64,000 nt of DNA from Symsagittifera roscoffensis. Lineage: Eukaryota; Xenacoelomorpha; Acoela; Convolutidae. Within the stretch, counting starts at the first letter, position 1; each line of letters starts with the position of its first letter. The notes beneath the pieces were generated by a model, which saw only the letters and a list, made by a program, of their open reading frames with translations, was not told the DNA's origin and ran no database searches. Location of the stretch: the NCBI RefSeq assembly GCF_963678635.1, contig NC_087071.1:14655216-14719215 (forward strand), written 5' to 3'. The position numbers were made by a program, and so were the translations under genes. Positions 11,601 through 24,717 of the stretch are shown here, one piece after another.

Positions 11601-13829
11601 TCATTAATTTTTGCTCTCACAAAAAAAATTGTGGGGATCAAGATCGATGAAAATTTTCCTCGAGTGGGATGACTGAAGTGGGGAGTGGTTGCAATTAAAA
11701 GTTAAAATTTAGAATTTTTCTCGATATTTCTTAACGTCTACAAAGTACAAAGCCTCAACTGCCTAAAATCTTTTTAAAATTTTTTTTACTAATCTTGTAG
11801 ACATTCTGGAAATGTTTCTATGAAAAATGCCCAAAGGAGAATCAACTGTAAGTTTTAGGAAATTGGCTTTTCGAAATTAACCAAAGACCAAATGGAAAGA
11901 TGGCTAAAACTTGAAATTATTTTTCCACACTAGGTCTATTTAAAACTGCTCTGCTTTATCCACGAGCTTTCCTTTCAATAAAAGTTGCTTTCAACACAAA
12001 TTTGTTGTCAGTTCAGCTCTCAACTATTTGAAATCGAAAACTTCAACCGGATATATTTTTTTCAAAAGGTTACCACTATCCTGAATTGTTTGTTCGTCAC
12101 AAGCAACGGGTCAAAAAAGTGTTAAAATGCAATACTCATGCATATGCTACGAGTCTTTGCAGTAGATGCTTTGGTGCGTGTGATTTTTTGTAAACTCTCA
12201 TAAGCCCGTGCTAAAATCGTAAATTTTTAGGAGCCAGTTTCTTTTTAAGAGAAAAATAACCAGAGTACTATTGACTTCCTGAGCAGAAAATGAAAACTGG
12301 TTAACTATGACATACAATTAGAGAAGTAGCGAACTTTTCTACTCTGTTATTAGAAAAAAAACGGCTGCAATCAGGGCAAATTCTTTGCTGGTGGAAATGA
12401 GAACTGATGAAAAAAAGAGTTCTTCATGAAATTTTTCTATGAAATCATCATAAAATCAAGAATGATTTTTTTCGATAAAATTTCTGATTTACAGTTGAGA
12501 TTATTGTAATTTTTTTTGGTGCAGGGCACAATTTGATGTATCCAAAACTCCTACAAAAATGTAAAAAGAACTTGAAGCCAAAAAGCACAAGCTAAAAATT
12601 TGGTAATACGGTGGGAGATTACAATGAGTTTCCATAACGTAAACAAGAATATGCTCCGACTTTCGTAAACACGAAAAGATGCAAAAGTTTATGCTCAAGT
12701 TGATTTAACTCAGACCAGTTTTTTTAAACCTATGTTAATGGAAAACATAAAGATTTTGAGCTCAAATCTAAAAGACTCTGCACTTCTTACATCTTAGAAA
12801 TCTGCTATTTTTTGCAATTAAGAGTAAGCAGCCTCACAACTAACACTGTGTAATAACTAAGATGGTAATTAAAATCTACTGTTTTATCAAATGCAAAATG
12901 CACCTTATGCCCTAAACTATTGGCTTGTGTTTTGATTGACTTGAACAATTTTTTATCAACTAAATTTTCGCCTCTTTTTGTTTTTTCCTTGAAACAATTG
13001 GATTTGCTCTGTTGGCAAGCTCGCAACACGTTGGCGCGCGTGCGATGGTCATTTTTGTCTTGTTTGTTTTTGCTGAACAAAAGAAAACTCTCGGTCTACC
13101 GGCTTGTTAAAACAATTTTTATTTAGGAATGTTTTTCGGAGTGTTTTCAATCGGACTGTTTTTTCGATCATTTGCATACTTTTTCAGACTGTTTTGTTTT
13201 ACAGTGTTTTGTGTGGGACTGTTTTGTACATTCAGGGTTAAAACTATATCGCACTCGTTGAATGGTAGTTTTTCGAGGTTACCTCATGTCAGTGGTTACA
13301 AGAAATGATGTGGTTACCATTAACAGTGGTACAAAAAGTTAATCGAAGAAATGAAGATTTCACAACGATTGACCATTTTGCTGTTCTGTTGTTTTTCTTA
13401 CCTTGGTGATGGTTCTCCGCCTTTTATCACTCTCTACCAATTTATCTCAGTAAACTTTCCAGGTCTCATGTCGCAATATTAATTTATATATAGTTAGATC
13501 GGTTAGAGGTAATGCCACTCAGCTACTCTGGAAAGATTCATTTCAACTGTATGTTGGACGCTACAACTTATAGAGTGTTACTTTTGGTAGATTTTATAAA
13601 GGGACAAAAAATCTGTCAAATTGATATAGTTATATAAAAAAATGAAAACCTTAAAAATAGAAAAACCAATCACGAGATATAGAGCCGGTAAAGAACATCA
13701 AATAAAGATAGAAGACTTGAAAGCAACCATTATATTACTCGGATTGGAAAACACATCCTTGTTTCCGTCTCAGAATCTTTAATTTGCTAGATTAACCAAT
13801 TTTCTTGACTGATAATTACTTTTGTTTTC

Positions 13830-16500
13830 AAGTTGGAAGTTCTGGCTAAAAAACGCAAGCTTCAAAGGAGAATCAATTTTAAAGAAGAAAAACGTTGCCC
13901 AGGCTCAATTCAGAAAGGTATTTTGACTAACTCAACTGTAGAAGAAAAACTGAAAGATTTGAAGTCTTCGAGTTTGAAGACGAATGTGTTGAAAACTGAG
14001 AGGATGATGACAAGCCTACCCGGTTATTGAGAATTCGAAAAAATAAATTGATTGATTTCAAACAACAATTAGGGCGCTTTATACTAACTAACAGTTTTGG
14101 ATTCAACAGTGGGATATATGATCTGAACTTTATCGATCTTGTCTGATCCCGTAACCAAAATGTGATAAAAAAATAAGCCAACCTTTATCAACAAAGCATA
14201 TGATTTAATATCCTTCAAAATTGGAGATGAACAGTTTCTCGATACAGGGAAGTTTTTGGAAGAAGCAACAACCTCAGATTCTTTGTCTAAGGCATTTCTT
14301 AACGTATAAGGCATGTACAAAAAAAATTTCTCCGAAGAAAGGTTTAAAAAACCAGATAAGCTTGACAGTACGAGAATGCCACGTATGATGTCTGCTTCAG
14401 TAAACTGAGAGCCAACAATACTCTAGAAAATAATTTCTTTGACTGCCAAAAAATGGTTAATGGTTGACCTGATCAACAAGGTTTGTTCAAAAAGCTACGT
14501 TATTAATCAGTTCCACCAACAGGGTTCTAATCAAACTCTTAATTGAAAATGTCTAGTAGCAACACAGCATGACATTTTTCATGGAATTTTTTCGGTGTTA
14601 CAACAACAAAGATGTCGTTTCTACTCTATACTGAAGCTATGGTAAAATTTAAAGAGTTTCATCAGAATAAGAAAAAATGTAAGTTAAAACTTGGATGCAC
14701 GCTTCCGACTCTTGCAAGTAACTGCTTACACAAATCAACAAATCATAAACTCTACTCGTTTCTGAAAAGACAAAGATATATCTGAGAAAAACAGAGAATA
14801 CTTGACTGGTGGACCAACAAAACTGGTTACACTGTTGGATCGAAAAATCTATTTTCGATCCAACTTGTATATGTACCTCGTCAAACGTGTGCAAGACATT
14901 TGTTGAAACCAATGCCAGTCAGTTATATCCATTCTCAAACGGATGCCTACAGGACCTTACACTAGAAGAGAATATGACTCTAAACTTGATTGGTTCAAGG
15001 CTGGATATAGTAGAAACATTAACATCGAGAATACGATTATGTCCTTATATCAAGAATCAAGACTTGAGTTTAAAAAAATTGAGAGTTTTCATACACGACA
15101 TAAGAGCAGTTGGAAGCTGACAGTTTCCGTGTTGATGGCTACTGTGATCACTGTAAAACAGTGTATGAAGCTATGCGCTGCTACTATCACTTCTGCTCAT
15201 GTCACGAAACCCGTTGATCTTTGTCAGATCAAGATATTGAAAGGGTAAATAAAACAAAATGGATGAAATGAATTATGGTAAGTGAGTGGTGTTAACACAC
15301 TAAAAAAGATTCTACAGTCACGTATCACCTCAAGACAAATTTTTGCTAAAAGAGACCTATGTTTACTGATTCTTTACCTAAAAATTATAAGGATCACTTT
15401 TTGGCTATGTCCAATGCAATGTGAAAAATCCGTGCGAATTGAAATCCGAAATTTCCTCATATTTTTAAGATTACTGACATGTCGGTATGATTTTGTTGAA
15501 TAAGTGAAAAGTTCAGCCGAAGAAAGTAGGTTGTTAAAAACCTCAAAGCGAATGTTGATTTCCAGTTTTAAATTGGAAATAATACTCTCATTACTCACAT
15601 TTTAACCTTTTTTCCAGATTTAAACTTCATTGCACAAAAATTTATCAGTTTCTTAAATTCACGCCTAGCAATGCTTCAACAACTTTGGAAATTCTGTTGT
15701 TCAGTTGTTGCTGAGACGATGAAGCTTCTGGGTAAAAGCTCGTACGGGTAACAAATCATGGGTTGATCCAGAAGGTTGATAGGTTTTTAAAGCTATTGAA
15801 TATGAGAAAAACTTTTATACGAAAAAAACTATTGAAGTCATACAATCAATATCGAGATTCAAAAATTGTAGAGTTTTCCGTTCTTTATTATGCCAAACTC
15901 AGAATATTGGAACTTTACTGCATTTTCTTCCTCAAGCTTTGAAATTAGAGCCATTTCGACAAACCGGAGAGGATTACGGACTATTTTCATCTAGCATTAG
16001 CGGAAGAGATACTGCACGATTATAAATTAACTCAGAAGAAAGCTCAATGGACACAAATTTGTCAAAATAACAGTAGGTAGAGATGACTTTATAGCTGATG
16101 CCAAGAGGAACTTTTTAGATGTATATGCTGCGCTGTTCAAAAAAGCATGTTAAAAACGAAAAACCTGACTATTCAAATAAAAATTGCTGTGCCGAAATGT
16201 ACTGCCTGCGCAGCAAAACGTGTTGGTGCTATCATAGAAAGGCTGATGTTTTCAAATCTGGTAGCGCAGTGCTCAACAAAAAAACTTTTGACTGTTTTGG
16301 TGATTTACCCATTGGTGAAAATTTACACAATTTCTTCACAAAGCAGAAATTTGAAGTCGACTAATTGTGGAATCAAGACCGCTAATTGTTTAGCTTAAGA
16401 TTAAACGAAGAAAAGGACCCAGTTACTTTTACTCGAAAAGGGAAGCTCTTAATGATTGAATCTATACTGAACACTTGAACCTGTAGATTTAACGTGCAAG
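13830..16500 (+). pseudogene. Decayed family B DNA polymerase of Polinton/Maverick type
   Basis: Pieces of one long protein appear in order on the plus strand, separated by stops and frame changes. A segment ISFKIGDEQFLD (14208-14243) resembles an exonuclease-domain motif. A cysteine-rich segment at 15131-15214 (VDGYCDHCKTVYEAMRCYYH) matches the GYC..TVYEF.GC.yH block seen in Polinton and related viral polymerases. A palm-domain stretch containing LALAEEILHDYKL is at about 15990-16040, and a later segment containing SKTCWCYHRKADVF at 16212-16253. The DTDS catalytic motif expected just before LALAEE reads ITDY, so a catalytic residue is lost. No terminal repeats, integrase or capsid genes were found, so this is a fragment. 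It lies in a large intron of gene A. Assignment to Polinton rather than a related virus is inference. Confidence 0.7.
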
Positions 16501-16990
16501 TCATAGTAAAACCATTGACTTACTATGAATCAAAAAGCATTAAAAAAATATCTTCATTCTACAATTCACACTTAACAATTTATTGAATTTGGCCAATTAG
16601 ATATTTCGTGCGGCGATTTTTTGCAATCATTTTTTTCCATTATAATACCATGACACAAAAACTGAAACCTTATCAATCAGTTTCCTATCCTAATACATTG
16701 CAAACTTTATACCCAATAAAATTACATATCTAGGAATCCGCATTTTCTGTTCCCTATCTTAAAACATGGCGGTCTTTCACTAACCCCCTGATCAGCCCGA
16801 ACATGAGCTGTTTACTTCAACTATTACGCCATTGCAAACTAATTTAAGAGGAAACTAATTTAAGAGTTTTGAATAGATTTGTTTGCGGCTTTTATGGCAA
16901 TAAAAACAACATACCCTCCCATTGCCCCTCTCTGATTCCTTCTCCACCATAACATTGAGGGGAGACTGTTAAATTGATTAATGTTTTTTA

Positions 16991-17040
16991 CAATTAAAAG
17001 GCCAATCTGTGCATACTGGATAGACTGAATTTGAATCCAG
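16991..17040. mobile_element. Family B MITE, left part, split by LTR element 2
   Basis: AGGCCAATCTGTGC followed by ACTGGATAG and ending GAATCCAG matches the left half of family B (compare 46384 and 53196). It stops exactly at the LTR and resumes at 24718 with TCCGGAGACAAAT. Confidence 0.8.
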
Positions 17041-17251
17041 TGTCATCCGGTATGAAATCTTATTAAGTGTCCATATTTATGTACAGTTAGTCAGAGACTA
17101 GATCGAAATGAAATATCAGATGGCTGAGCGATACCGTTCAGTTGCTTTTAAACTCAGATTTGTGTTCAGTTACCTTTCCCAATCAGTTACTCAAATATCA
17201 ATAATTAATCCATTCCGAATTCCAACAAAGCTCATGCATTACAGTATGACA
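17041..17251 (+). repeat. 5' LTR of element 2 (outer, duplicated copy)
   Basis: Begins TGTCATCCGGTATG and ends TATGACA; 211 bp. It matches 24483-24717 through GTCAGAGAC, GATGGCTGAGCGATA and CGTTCAGTTG. It is followed directly by TGGCACAGTCAGCAGG, the likely primer binding site. Confidence 0.9.
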
Positions 17252-18184
17252 TGGCACAGTCAGCAGGATATAAGAACCCGCTGAGTATTCCACCACTTTG
17301 GCAGAACGCATCAGTAGAACCAAAACTGGATTGATCAAAGTGGGCGGCTATGACCGAAATGGGCGTGTTTGTCAAATATGGGATAGAGTTAAAAATTTTA
17401 TTAAGAACGAAACCCACAATGCAAGAACCTAATAAATCAAGCTACTAGGTTGAATTTAATAGAGAAATTAAAGCACAAAAACGTAAAAGAGATATCAGAA
17501 ACCAAGAAAAACGAGGCACTTTGGAAAATAAAGTGAAGAAAGCAGAGACAAGGATGTACTGTGGAACAATCTACCCTGGTATGACTGTGCCTGGGAGCAG
17601 AAGGGCAACGACAACTGCAACAAACGAGACCAAGCCTACATATTCAAACGTTAACTACAAAAGAGCTAATGAGAACCCTGGAAGATATTTTGGTAAGCAC
17701 AAAAATTATAGCTTTCGAACGTTACAATTTCATTTGCCGGAAGCAACGCAATAACGAGACACTGGAGCAATTCCACTCGTACTTGGTAGAGTTGGCACAA
17801 CTGGTTGATTGTGGAGAACGACATGATGAGTGGGCCGCGACATGCTCACAGCTCACATTTGGAATGAGAAAATTACAGAAGAACTGTGGCAAAAATTAGA
17901 TCCCCGCACCAAGAGAGGAAAAGTTGTAGAATATAGGAAGGCAATGAAAACAAATCCGTTTGGAGCGACAGCAATCACGACCACACTATTTAAAAAGGAA
18001 CCAAAGGGTTATATCCAACCACACAGAAGAGGTGTTAACAACCCCAACGGATACCAAAACAATCAAAGGGGCCGGGAAAATCTGACAAGTCCAAACAGTT
18101 TTCACGGGCGAAGTTACAAGCCGCGTGGTCAACAAAATCAGCAATTGGGCCAAAACTAATCACGCAGACATTTTGGGCCAAACA

Positions 18185-19627
18185 ATTTTCTGTTCCCTAT
18201 CTTAAAACATGGCGGTCTTTCACTAACCCCCTGATCAGCCCGAACATGAGCTGTTTACTTCAACTATTACGCCATTGCAAACTAATTTAAGAGGAAACTA
18301 ATTTAAGAGTTTTGAATAGATTTGTTTGCGGCTTTTATGGCAATAAAAACAACATACCCTCCCATTGCCCCTCTCTGATTCCTTCTCCACCATAACATTG
18401 AGGGGAGACTGTTAAATTGATTAATGTTTTTTACAATTAAAAGGCCAATCTGTGCATACTGGATAGACTGAATTTGAATCCAGTGTCATCCGGTATGAAA
18501 TCTTATTAAGTGTCCATATTTATGTACAGTTAGTCAGAGACTAGATCGAAATGAAATATCAGATGGCTGAGCGATACCGTTCAGTTGCTTTTAAACTCAG
18601 ATTTGTGTTCAGTTACCTTTCCCAATCAGTTACTCAAATATCAATAATTAATCCATTCCGAATTCCAACAAAGCTCATGCATTACAGTATGACATGGCAC
18701 AGTCAGCAGGATATAAGAACCCGCTGAGTATTCCACCACTTTGGCAGAACGCATCAGTAGAACCAAAACTGGATTGATCAAAGTGGGCGGCTATGACCGA
18801 AATGGGCGTGTTTGTCAAATATGGGATAGAGTTAAAAATTTTATTAAGAACGAAACCCACAATGCAAGAACCTAATAAATCAAGCTACTAGGTTGAATTT
18901 AATAGAGAAATTAAAGCACAAAAACGTAAAAGAGATATCAGAAACCAAGAAAAACGAGGCACTTTGGAAAATAAAGTGAAGAAAGCAGAGACAAGGATGT
19001 ACTGTGGAACAATCTACCCTGGTATGACTGTGCCTGGGAGCAGAAGGGCAACGACAACTGCAACAAACGAGACCAAGCCTACATATTCAAACGTTAACTA
19101 CAAAAGAGCTAATGAGAACCCTGGAAGATATTTTGGTAAGCACAAAAATTATAGCTTTCGAACGTTACAATTTCATTTGCCGGAAGCAACGCAATAACGA
19201 GACACTGGAGCAATTCCACTCGTACTTGGTAGAGTTGGCACAACTGGTTGATTGTGGAGAACGAAATGATGAGTGGGCCGCGACATGCTCACAGCTCACA
19301 TTTGGAATGAGAAAATTACAGAAGAACTGTGGCAAAAATTAGATCCCCGCACCAAGAGAGGAAAAGTTGTAGAATATAGGAAGGCAATGAAAACAAATCC
19401 GTTTGGAGCGACAGCAATCACGACCACACTATTTAAAAAGGAACCAAAGGGTTATATCCAACCACACAGAAGAGGTGTTAACAACCCCAACGGATACCAA
19501 AACAATCAAAGGGGCCGGGAAAATCTGACAAGTCCAAACAGTTTTCACGGGCGAAGTTACAAGCCGCGTGGTCAACAAAATCAGCAATTGGGCCAAAACT
19601 AATCACGCAGACATTTTGGGCCAAACA
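18185..19627 (+). repeat. Tandem duplication, second unit (1443 bp)
   Basis: This is the copy continuous with the rest of LTR element 2. The near identity to the first unit means the duplication is very recent or is an assembly error joining two alleles or overlapping contigs. Confidence 0.95.
18484..18694 (+). repeat. 5' LTR of element 2 (inner copy, joined to the element body)
   Basis: Identical by eye to 17041-17251 as part of the 1443-bp tandem duplication. The gag ATG uses the last base of the LTR. Confidence 0.9.
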
Positions 19628-19850
19628 ATTTAACTTCATTCCCAGCAGAAGATGAAATCTGCACAAAATTCGTTAAAAGCGGGCATTTAACAAAAGTATG
19701 CAGATTAACAAATGTTAACTACATGCCAAAAACAGGCAGCAGTCAGCAAAAAGATGAAGATCAAGATTCTGTCGCTACCGAGGACAATAACGATCCAGTG
19801 GCATATGCCGAACTCATGTCATCAAGTGGCTGGAAAGAAATCCCATGAGA
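18694..19850 (+). pseudogene. Element 2 gag
   Basis: The start MAQSA...SIPPLWQNASVEP resembles element 1 (MAQPA...GIPPFW). The frame then meets stops and shifts frame more than once. The longest clean stretch is 19273-19602, a basic Asn/Gln/Arg-rich tail typical of a nucleocapsid linker. Near 19653-19701 a zinc knuckle survives as CTKFVKSGHLTKVC, with the second Cys of CxxC replaced by Phe. It is not functional as written. Confidence 0.75.
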
Positions 19851-20199
19851 CAATTTTAGCATTTTGGTGATTTCAGAGGCATTTGATATACTGAACTCGG
19901 TAATCATACAAGAAACTCGGTGCCATATCGTGAAATTTAAAAAAAAATTGGAAAATTATTTTGCAATAGTGGATTGGCGAAGCGCAATGATCTTCCGTAA
20001 GGAAAAAACGGCAGAGATACTACGCCAAAACAAAGCTCCGCAATATTCAAACTCATCCCACCGCCGGAGGCCGCCCGAAATCTTGCTTGTATTAACGGAA
20101 AAAAATTGTTCCATAAGGACGCCTGATCGTTGCGTTGGAATCTGGAGGAAGGGCAACCCAATTGGGACCATTCACCATAATGGATGATCAAAAAGCGAA

Positions 20200-21780
20200 C
20201 ATCACCGGGCAGAACATCTACCGAAAATTGGCATCAAACTCGAAGAAGACAAACAAAAACACAACCAGATAAAAAGCACATATGAGAAAGAAGAAGAATC
20301 AGACGAAGAAATGGGAAACTGGGTTAAAGAGTTTTTTCAACAACTCTGCGTGCGAATCAGAAAATCAAAAAACCCCGTAATGCAATTTCAATTCATACAA
20401 GATATGAAACCCATCCAACAGAAAGGCCGATGAGTACCCATTCTTCTAGACTAACGATTGGAAACGGAACTAATCAAACTAATAGATCAAAAGCACATCA
20501 AAAATCTAAACTAATGTTTGGACAAAAGATTCGTTAGCTCAACAGTCATAACAGTCAAAGAGATCAGACGGTCAAAATCATATTAGACTCCAAAAGAATT
20601 AAAAAGTTCACACAAAATATACCAAAAGCCCATTTATGAACTATCATCGGATAAAATCGCACAACTCAAAAACACGGATAAAAAACTAAAAACTCTGCTC
20701 TCGACATTCAATTTACCTATTGTTTATTCACAAATCAAGCTTAATATCGAAACAAAAACCAATGCAATTTCAGTCTGATAGGGGGAAAAGCTAGAAGAAC
20801 ATACCAGTTCCATCCGTAATTTTATGGTCTCACGGATATGCTTATTGAATTTCAAAAAACTTTCGATCTTACTCTTACAATGTGTGAAAACATCTTTGTT
20901 TATCTTGATGACATATTGATTGTGACAAAAAGTTCTAAAGATACGCACAAACAAGTTTTACCTAGGGTGTGAAAGAAACTAAATGACGAAAATTTAGCAA
21001 TTTCGCTGAATAAATGCCAAGTTGCTTGGGAACAAGTCGAGTGTTTTGAGCAAAAATTAAACAGCGAAAGTACATTAACACATACCAGCGAAAAACAGGC
21101 AACTCTAAAGCTTTCTACACCAAAATTAATTAATCAAATGAAAACTTCATGGGTTCCATACATCATCTAGTCAGATTTACTCCAAACCTCGCAAAACAGC
21201 ATCCACACAGGAATCATTGCTAAAAAAACTCAGAAAAACATAAAATCACAGATTGGAAGCCGGAACCCACATCCGCGTTTCATTATATTCTGAAACTCGT
21301 CTCTAAAATAAATAAAAATATACATAACCAAAATCTAGTAATTCGGTTAGTCTCAGACGCCTCTACATTTGAGAAAGCGGGTGCGTTAGAGCAAAACACT
21401 GATATAGGCTGGGTAGAAGTCTGACACGCCTCAAGAATCTTGAAATCACTAGAAGCGAAATATTCAGTAAACGATTTGAAACTATTAGGAGTCGTGTGGG
21501 CAGCCGAACACTTCAAATACCATTTATATGAAAAAACTTTACGGTCATTTCAGATAATCAAGCTTCAATCAGCTCATTAAAAGCCAGCAAACGATCAAAG
21601 ACAAGCCAAAGTAGGCTCATTTGGTGGATCGATAGATTAACCCCATTAACATTCGACATCAACTACTTGGCAGGGACAAAAAAGGGACTAATAGACTATA
21701 TATCCAAAAAACCGTTTGGACGAGTTTTATCCCCGTGTGAGTATGATAAAGATTTTGCTGTGGCGTCAATTATTTTGTTC
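20200..21780 (+). pseudogene. Element 2 pol: reverse transcriptase and RNase H remains
   Basis: The RT catalytic block reads FIYLDDILIVTKSSKDTHKQ at about 20894-20953. RNase H shows LVSDAST (about 21350), YSVNDLKLLGVVWAAEHFKY (about 21460-21520) and a tail ending GLIDYI. Stops and frameshifts separate the blocks. After RNase H no HHCC zinc finger and no DDE catalytic core could be recognised, so integrase appears deleted. Confidence 0.8.
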
Positions 21781-21849
21781 ATTTCGAATCTTGAATTCCT
21801 TGACAACGTCATATTTAACACACTAGCTAATCAGAACTGAGCCCCAAAT

Positions 21850-24480
21850 CGGCTGATCAAAAAACGCGGAAAATAAAAGGTATGCAGCTTCTCAATCGAA
21901 TGTCAAGCGCACTTCAAACTTTCCAAAAAGCCAGGTGGCCATTCGATTCAGAACAAAAACAGTCACTTAACCAATCTCCCTCTCAAATATCATCAGTCAA
22001 AATTACTCCAGTTCAATAAATTTTATCTCATCTCAACGCCAGAATTTAACCACCAGATCATGAGACGTCGAAATGGAACGACAAAGGGGGACTCATCGCC
22101 GATAGTGCACGGACCCGATAGGGAGGCAGCTCCTCGAATACAACTCCCAGTGGACGAAACCCTGAGATAGTGTGGAAAGGAGAGTCCAACCGGGAAGAAA
22201 TTCTGTCGAACCCACGCTGGCATGTAAAAACAAAAGCCATCCAATACAAGCACTGGACGACCCACTCTTCGACAACAACCCTGCTACAAGCACCAACAAG
22301 CACGCCACAATTAACTAAAGACACCGGAAAACTTATCCAAGGCAGTAAAACTCCAAAAAAAATCCAAAAAGTTCCTAAAATATCCTAAAATATCCAAAAA
22401 TTGTGTTTTCGGACAGCATACCAACATCAGAAGAAGACCACAAAAAACCTACTAACAGTTGAAAGAGTATCTCCATACCCGACCGGGAAAACAGCCCAAA
22501 TACCACAACATTAATAACAGATACTCCCGAGAGGATCATCAGCCCACCAAAAGCAAAAGAGACTCAAACTGAGTCAAACAAAAGGGAATCGTAAACACAG
22601 ACACCAAAAACTAATAGGCAACACTTTCTAATGACATGTAATCACAAATAGAGCTCACAGTAGAAGTGATCCAACAGTAAGAGTATTACGTCAGTAGAGT
22701 CGACCCCCGCAACACTTGAGAACCGAAGAAACTTCGCCTAACGAGGCCCTCCCAACATTTTCCGGTGCCCAATTAGAGGCTAGCCACGAACTTATTGTGG
22801 TAAGTCTCGTGGAAACAGCGGAAAGAACCACCGCGATGGAGGCAGCAGAGGAGACACAACTCTACCAGAAGAATCTACAACAAGCTATAGATGTCAATGT
22901 CTTAGCCGTGGCCACCCACAGGGACAGAAACATCAAACCAAAAACAACTTTGCTCAGAAACGGATTTGGGAGGCGCTGAAAATCGAATATGGAAAAATGC
23001 AAAACAAGTTTGTTAGGATCGGAACAACCTGATAAATCTTCCTCTCCAATCAGACATCATGTACGACCTTCAATGTTTGCCTGAATATGAAGTGAGAAGG
23101 CCAATGAAGAATCTTTTAGAACCATCGAATATGTCCCTGAAGGACGGAGACGCCTCAATGAGGATTAACACAGGTCTGAAAACAAGATATTCGCTAGCTA
23201 TGGAAAAGAAATAATATAATCTAAGATATAAAGGAACACAAAAACAAATGAATAACAACATCAAAAACCAGTTTTATTAAGTAGCTCGAAAAACATTTGT
23301 TATTGCAAGAAAAGTTGAAGATTCTAAAGCATTTGATCAAAAACACAAAACAATAGATAGTAGAAATTTAACTTAAACATCGCACACGGCTTTGGTACAA
23401 AATAAGTGAGAACAATCGCGCCTGCTGAGAACCAGTGGCTTAGCCTTCGTACCAAATCCAAAAATATACGAACTATGCAGACCTTCACGGGTAAGTGATT
23501 ATGAGGCATACAAATCAGCTAGGAGAACATGGCCATGCTTACGTTTTTAGACATCGAGCAATCAAGTGCACCACAGCACGAAATTTTTCCGAAAAGATGA
23601 GAATTGAGGATTACCAAAAAAGCTGTCCCGGAAGGAACATTAAAGCAAAAAAGACGCAGAAGCTGAGAACAGAAAGGCAAAGTCGCAAATGGGAAAAAGG
23701 ACCGGCGGAAAACCCAAACCCAGACAAACCAGAGGCATGACACTCGTAGACGCGGACGAGAAGAGAAAATAAGCAGAGGCCTCGTCAAGCGACGGATGGT
23801 CGTCTTGAGCTTCGGAAACAAAGCATCAACCCCAAAACGACAGGATATAAAAACAACACCGCCGCCGCAGCCGGCAACAAACAGAGAAGCAACAAGAAAA
23901 ACCACTCAGAACCGACAGTCCACGAAAACGTCAGCGTTGGGAAACTCGACCTCAATCAATACCATCGATTTGCCTCGAAATTTTTCAATTGCGCCCTCAG
24001 AGCAACAAACCACGGCCACCCCAGGCAACACAAGCATCAATAGTTTTATTCTTTAAATAGGTTTTGAAAAAGGTTCCCCAGAATTCTTAGCGTGCATGAA
24101 ATTCCTTGAAATGATAAAGGCAAAGCAAAAGGACAGCAAATTTGTAAGCGTAGGAGAATAGTTTTCCCCTTCCAAAAGCCCAAATAAAACCACTTTAACC
24201 GATGACAAAACGAAAGAGGAAGCAAACACAACAGAGGAGAATGAGATAAACTATGAGAAGGAAGAGGCCCCAAGAGCACCGCCGATGAAAACGAAAAACA
24301 CAACGTTCACAACAACGCTCGTGGTGGCAAGGATACACACCGGACAACGAGAATGAACAGAATTGAGGAGAGGCAATTAAGTCAGTCCCATGTGGACCAT
24401 AAAACTCAGGTCCCACGGGGACTATAAAACTCACAATTGGTCCCACTGGGACAATAAAATTGTTTTATTTCACGGAGGGG
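21850..24480 (+). pseudogene. Element 2 3' region, unrecognised
   Basis: Visibly less AT-rich than its surroundings, with short open segments at 22716-22979 and 23796-24056 (Thr/Gln/Asn-rich). The position fits an env-like or extra 3' gene of a gypsy element, but no signal peptide, membrane segment or known motif is visible. It ends in the purine-rich GGAGGGGAA (24474-24482), the polypurine tract that abuts the 3' LTR. Confidence 0.45.
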
Positions 24481-24482
24481 AA

Positions 24483-24717
24483 TGTCATCCGGCTGGATTG
24501 GCATGAATTTTTATAAGTATCATTGTTTACTTACAGCTAGTCAGAGACCAGATGGATGACCTTGACTGGTATGAAATATGAGATGGCTGAGCGATAACGT
24601 TCAGTTGGTGTTAAATTCAGATTTTTGTTCAGTTACTATTCTCTATCAGAAATTTTTATATATCACGCGCCAATCTGTTCGGTTTCTATAAAAGCTCATA
24701 CATTGCGATATATGACA
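24483..24717 (+). repeat. 3' LTR of element 2
   Basis: TGTCAT...ATGACA, 235 bp, preceded by a polypurine tract. It has drifted from the 5' LTR by many substitutions and small indels, so the element is old even though the 5' tandem duplication is young. Confidence 0.9.

Larger units (their letters stand above)
10156..13829. other. Intron-like stretch of gene A with no firm gene
   Basis: AT-rich sequence. One exon-like segment, 11801-11847, has a TTGTAG acceptor and a GTAAGT donor. Read in phase 1 it meets a TGA after seven codons, which would end a short secreted EGF product; it could equally be a false exon. Local duplications are listed separately. Nothing else is supported. Confidence 0.35.
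16742..18184 (+). repeat. Tandem duplication, first unit (1443 bp)
   Basis: The unit holds about 300 bp of host flank, the start of a family B element, the LTR at 17041 and the first part of gag. It is repeated immediately as 18185-19627. I saw one difference: CGACATGATG at 17818 versus CGAAATGATG at 19261, changing His to Asn in one frame. The junction has a 4-nt microhomology, ATTT. Confidence 0.95.
17041..24717 (+). mobile_element. LTR retrotransposon, Ty3/gypsy type (element 2), degenerate
   Basis: It is bounded by LTRs that begin TGTCATCCGG and end ATGACA. The flanking duplication is TCCAG at 17036-17040 and TCCGG at 24718-24722, one mismatch in five. Joining the two flanks restores a family B MITE, which confirms the boundaries. 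Internal order: gag, one zinc knuckle, RT, RNase H, then a less AT-rich 3' region. Stops and frameshifts break all parts, and no integrase could be found between RNase H (ending near 21760) and the 3' region. The 5' end was later duplicated in tandem with host flank. Confidence 0.9.
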
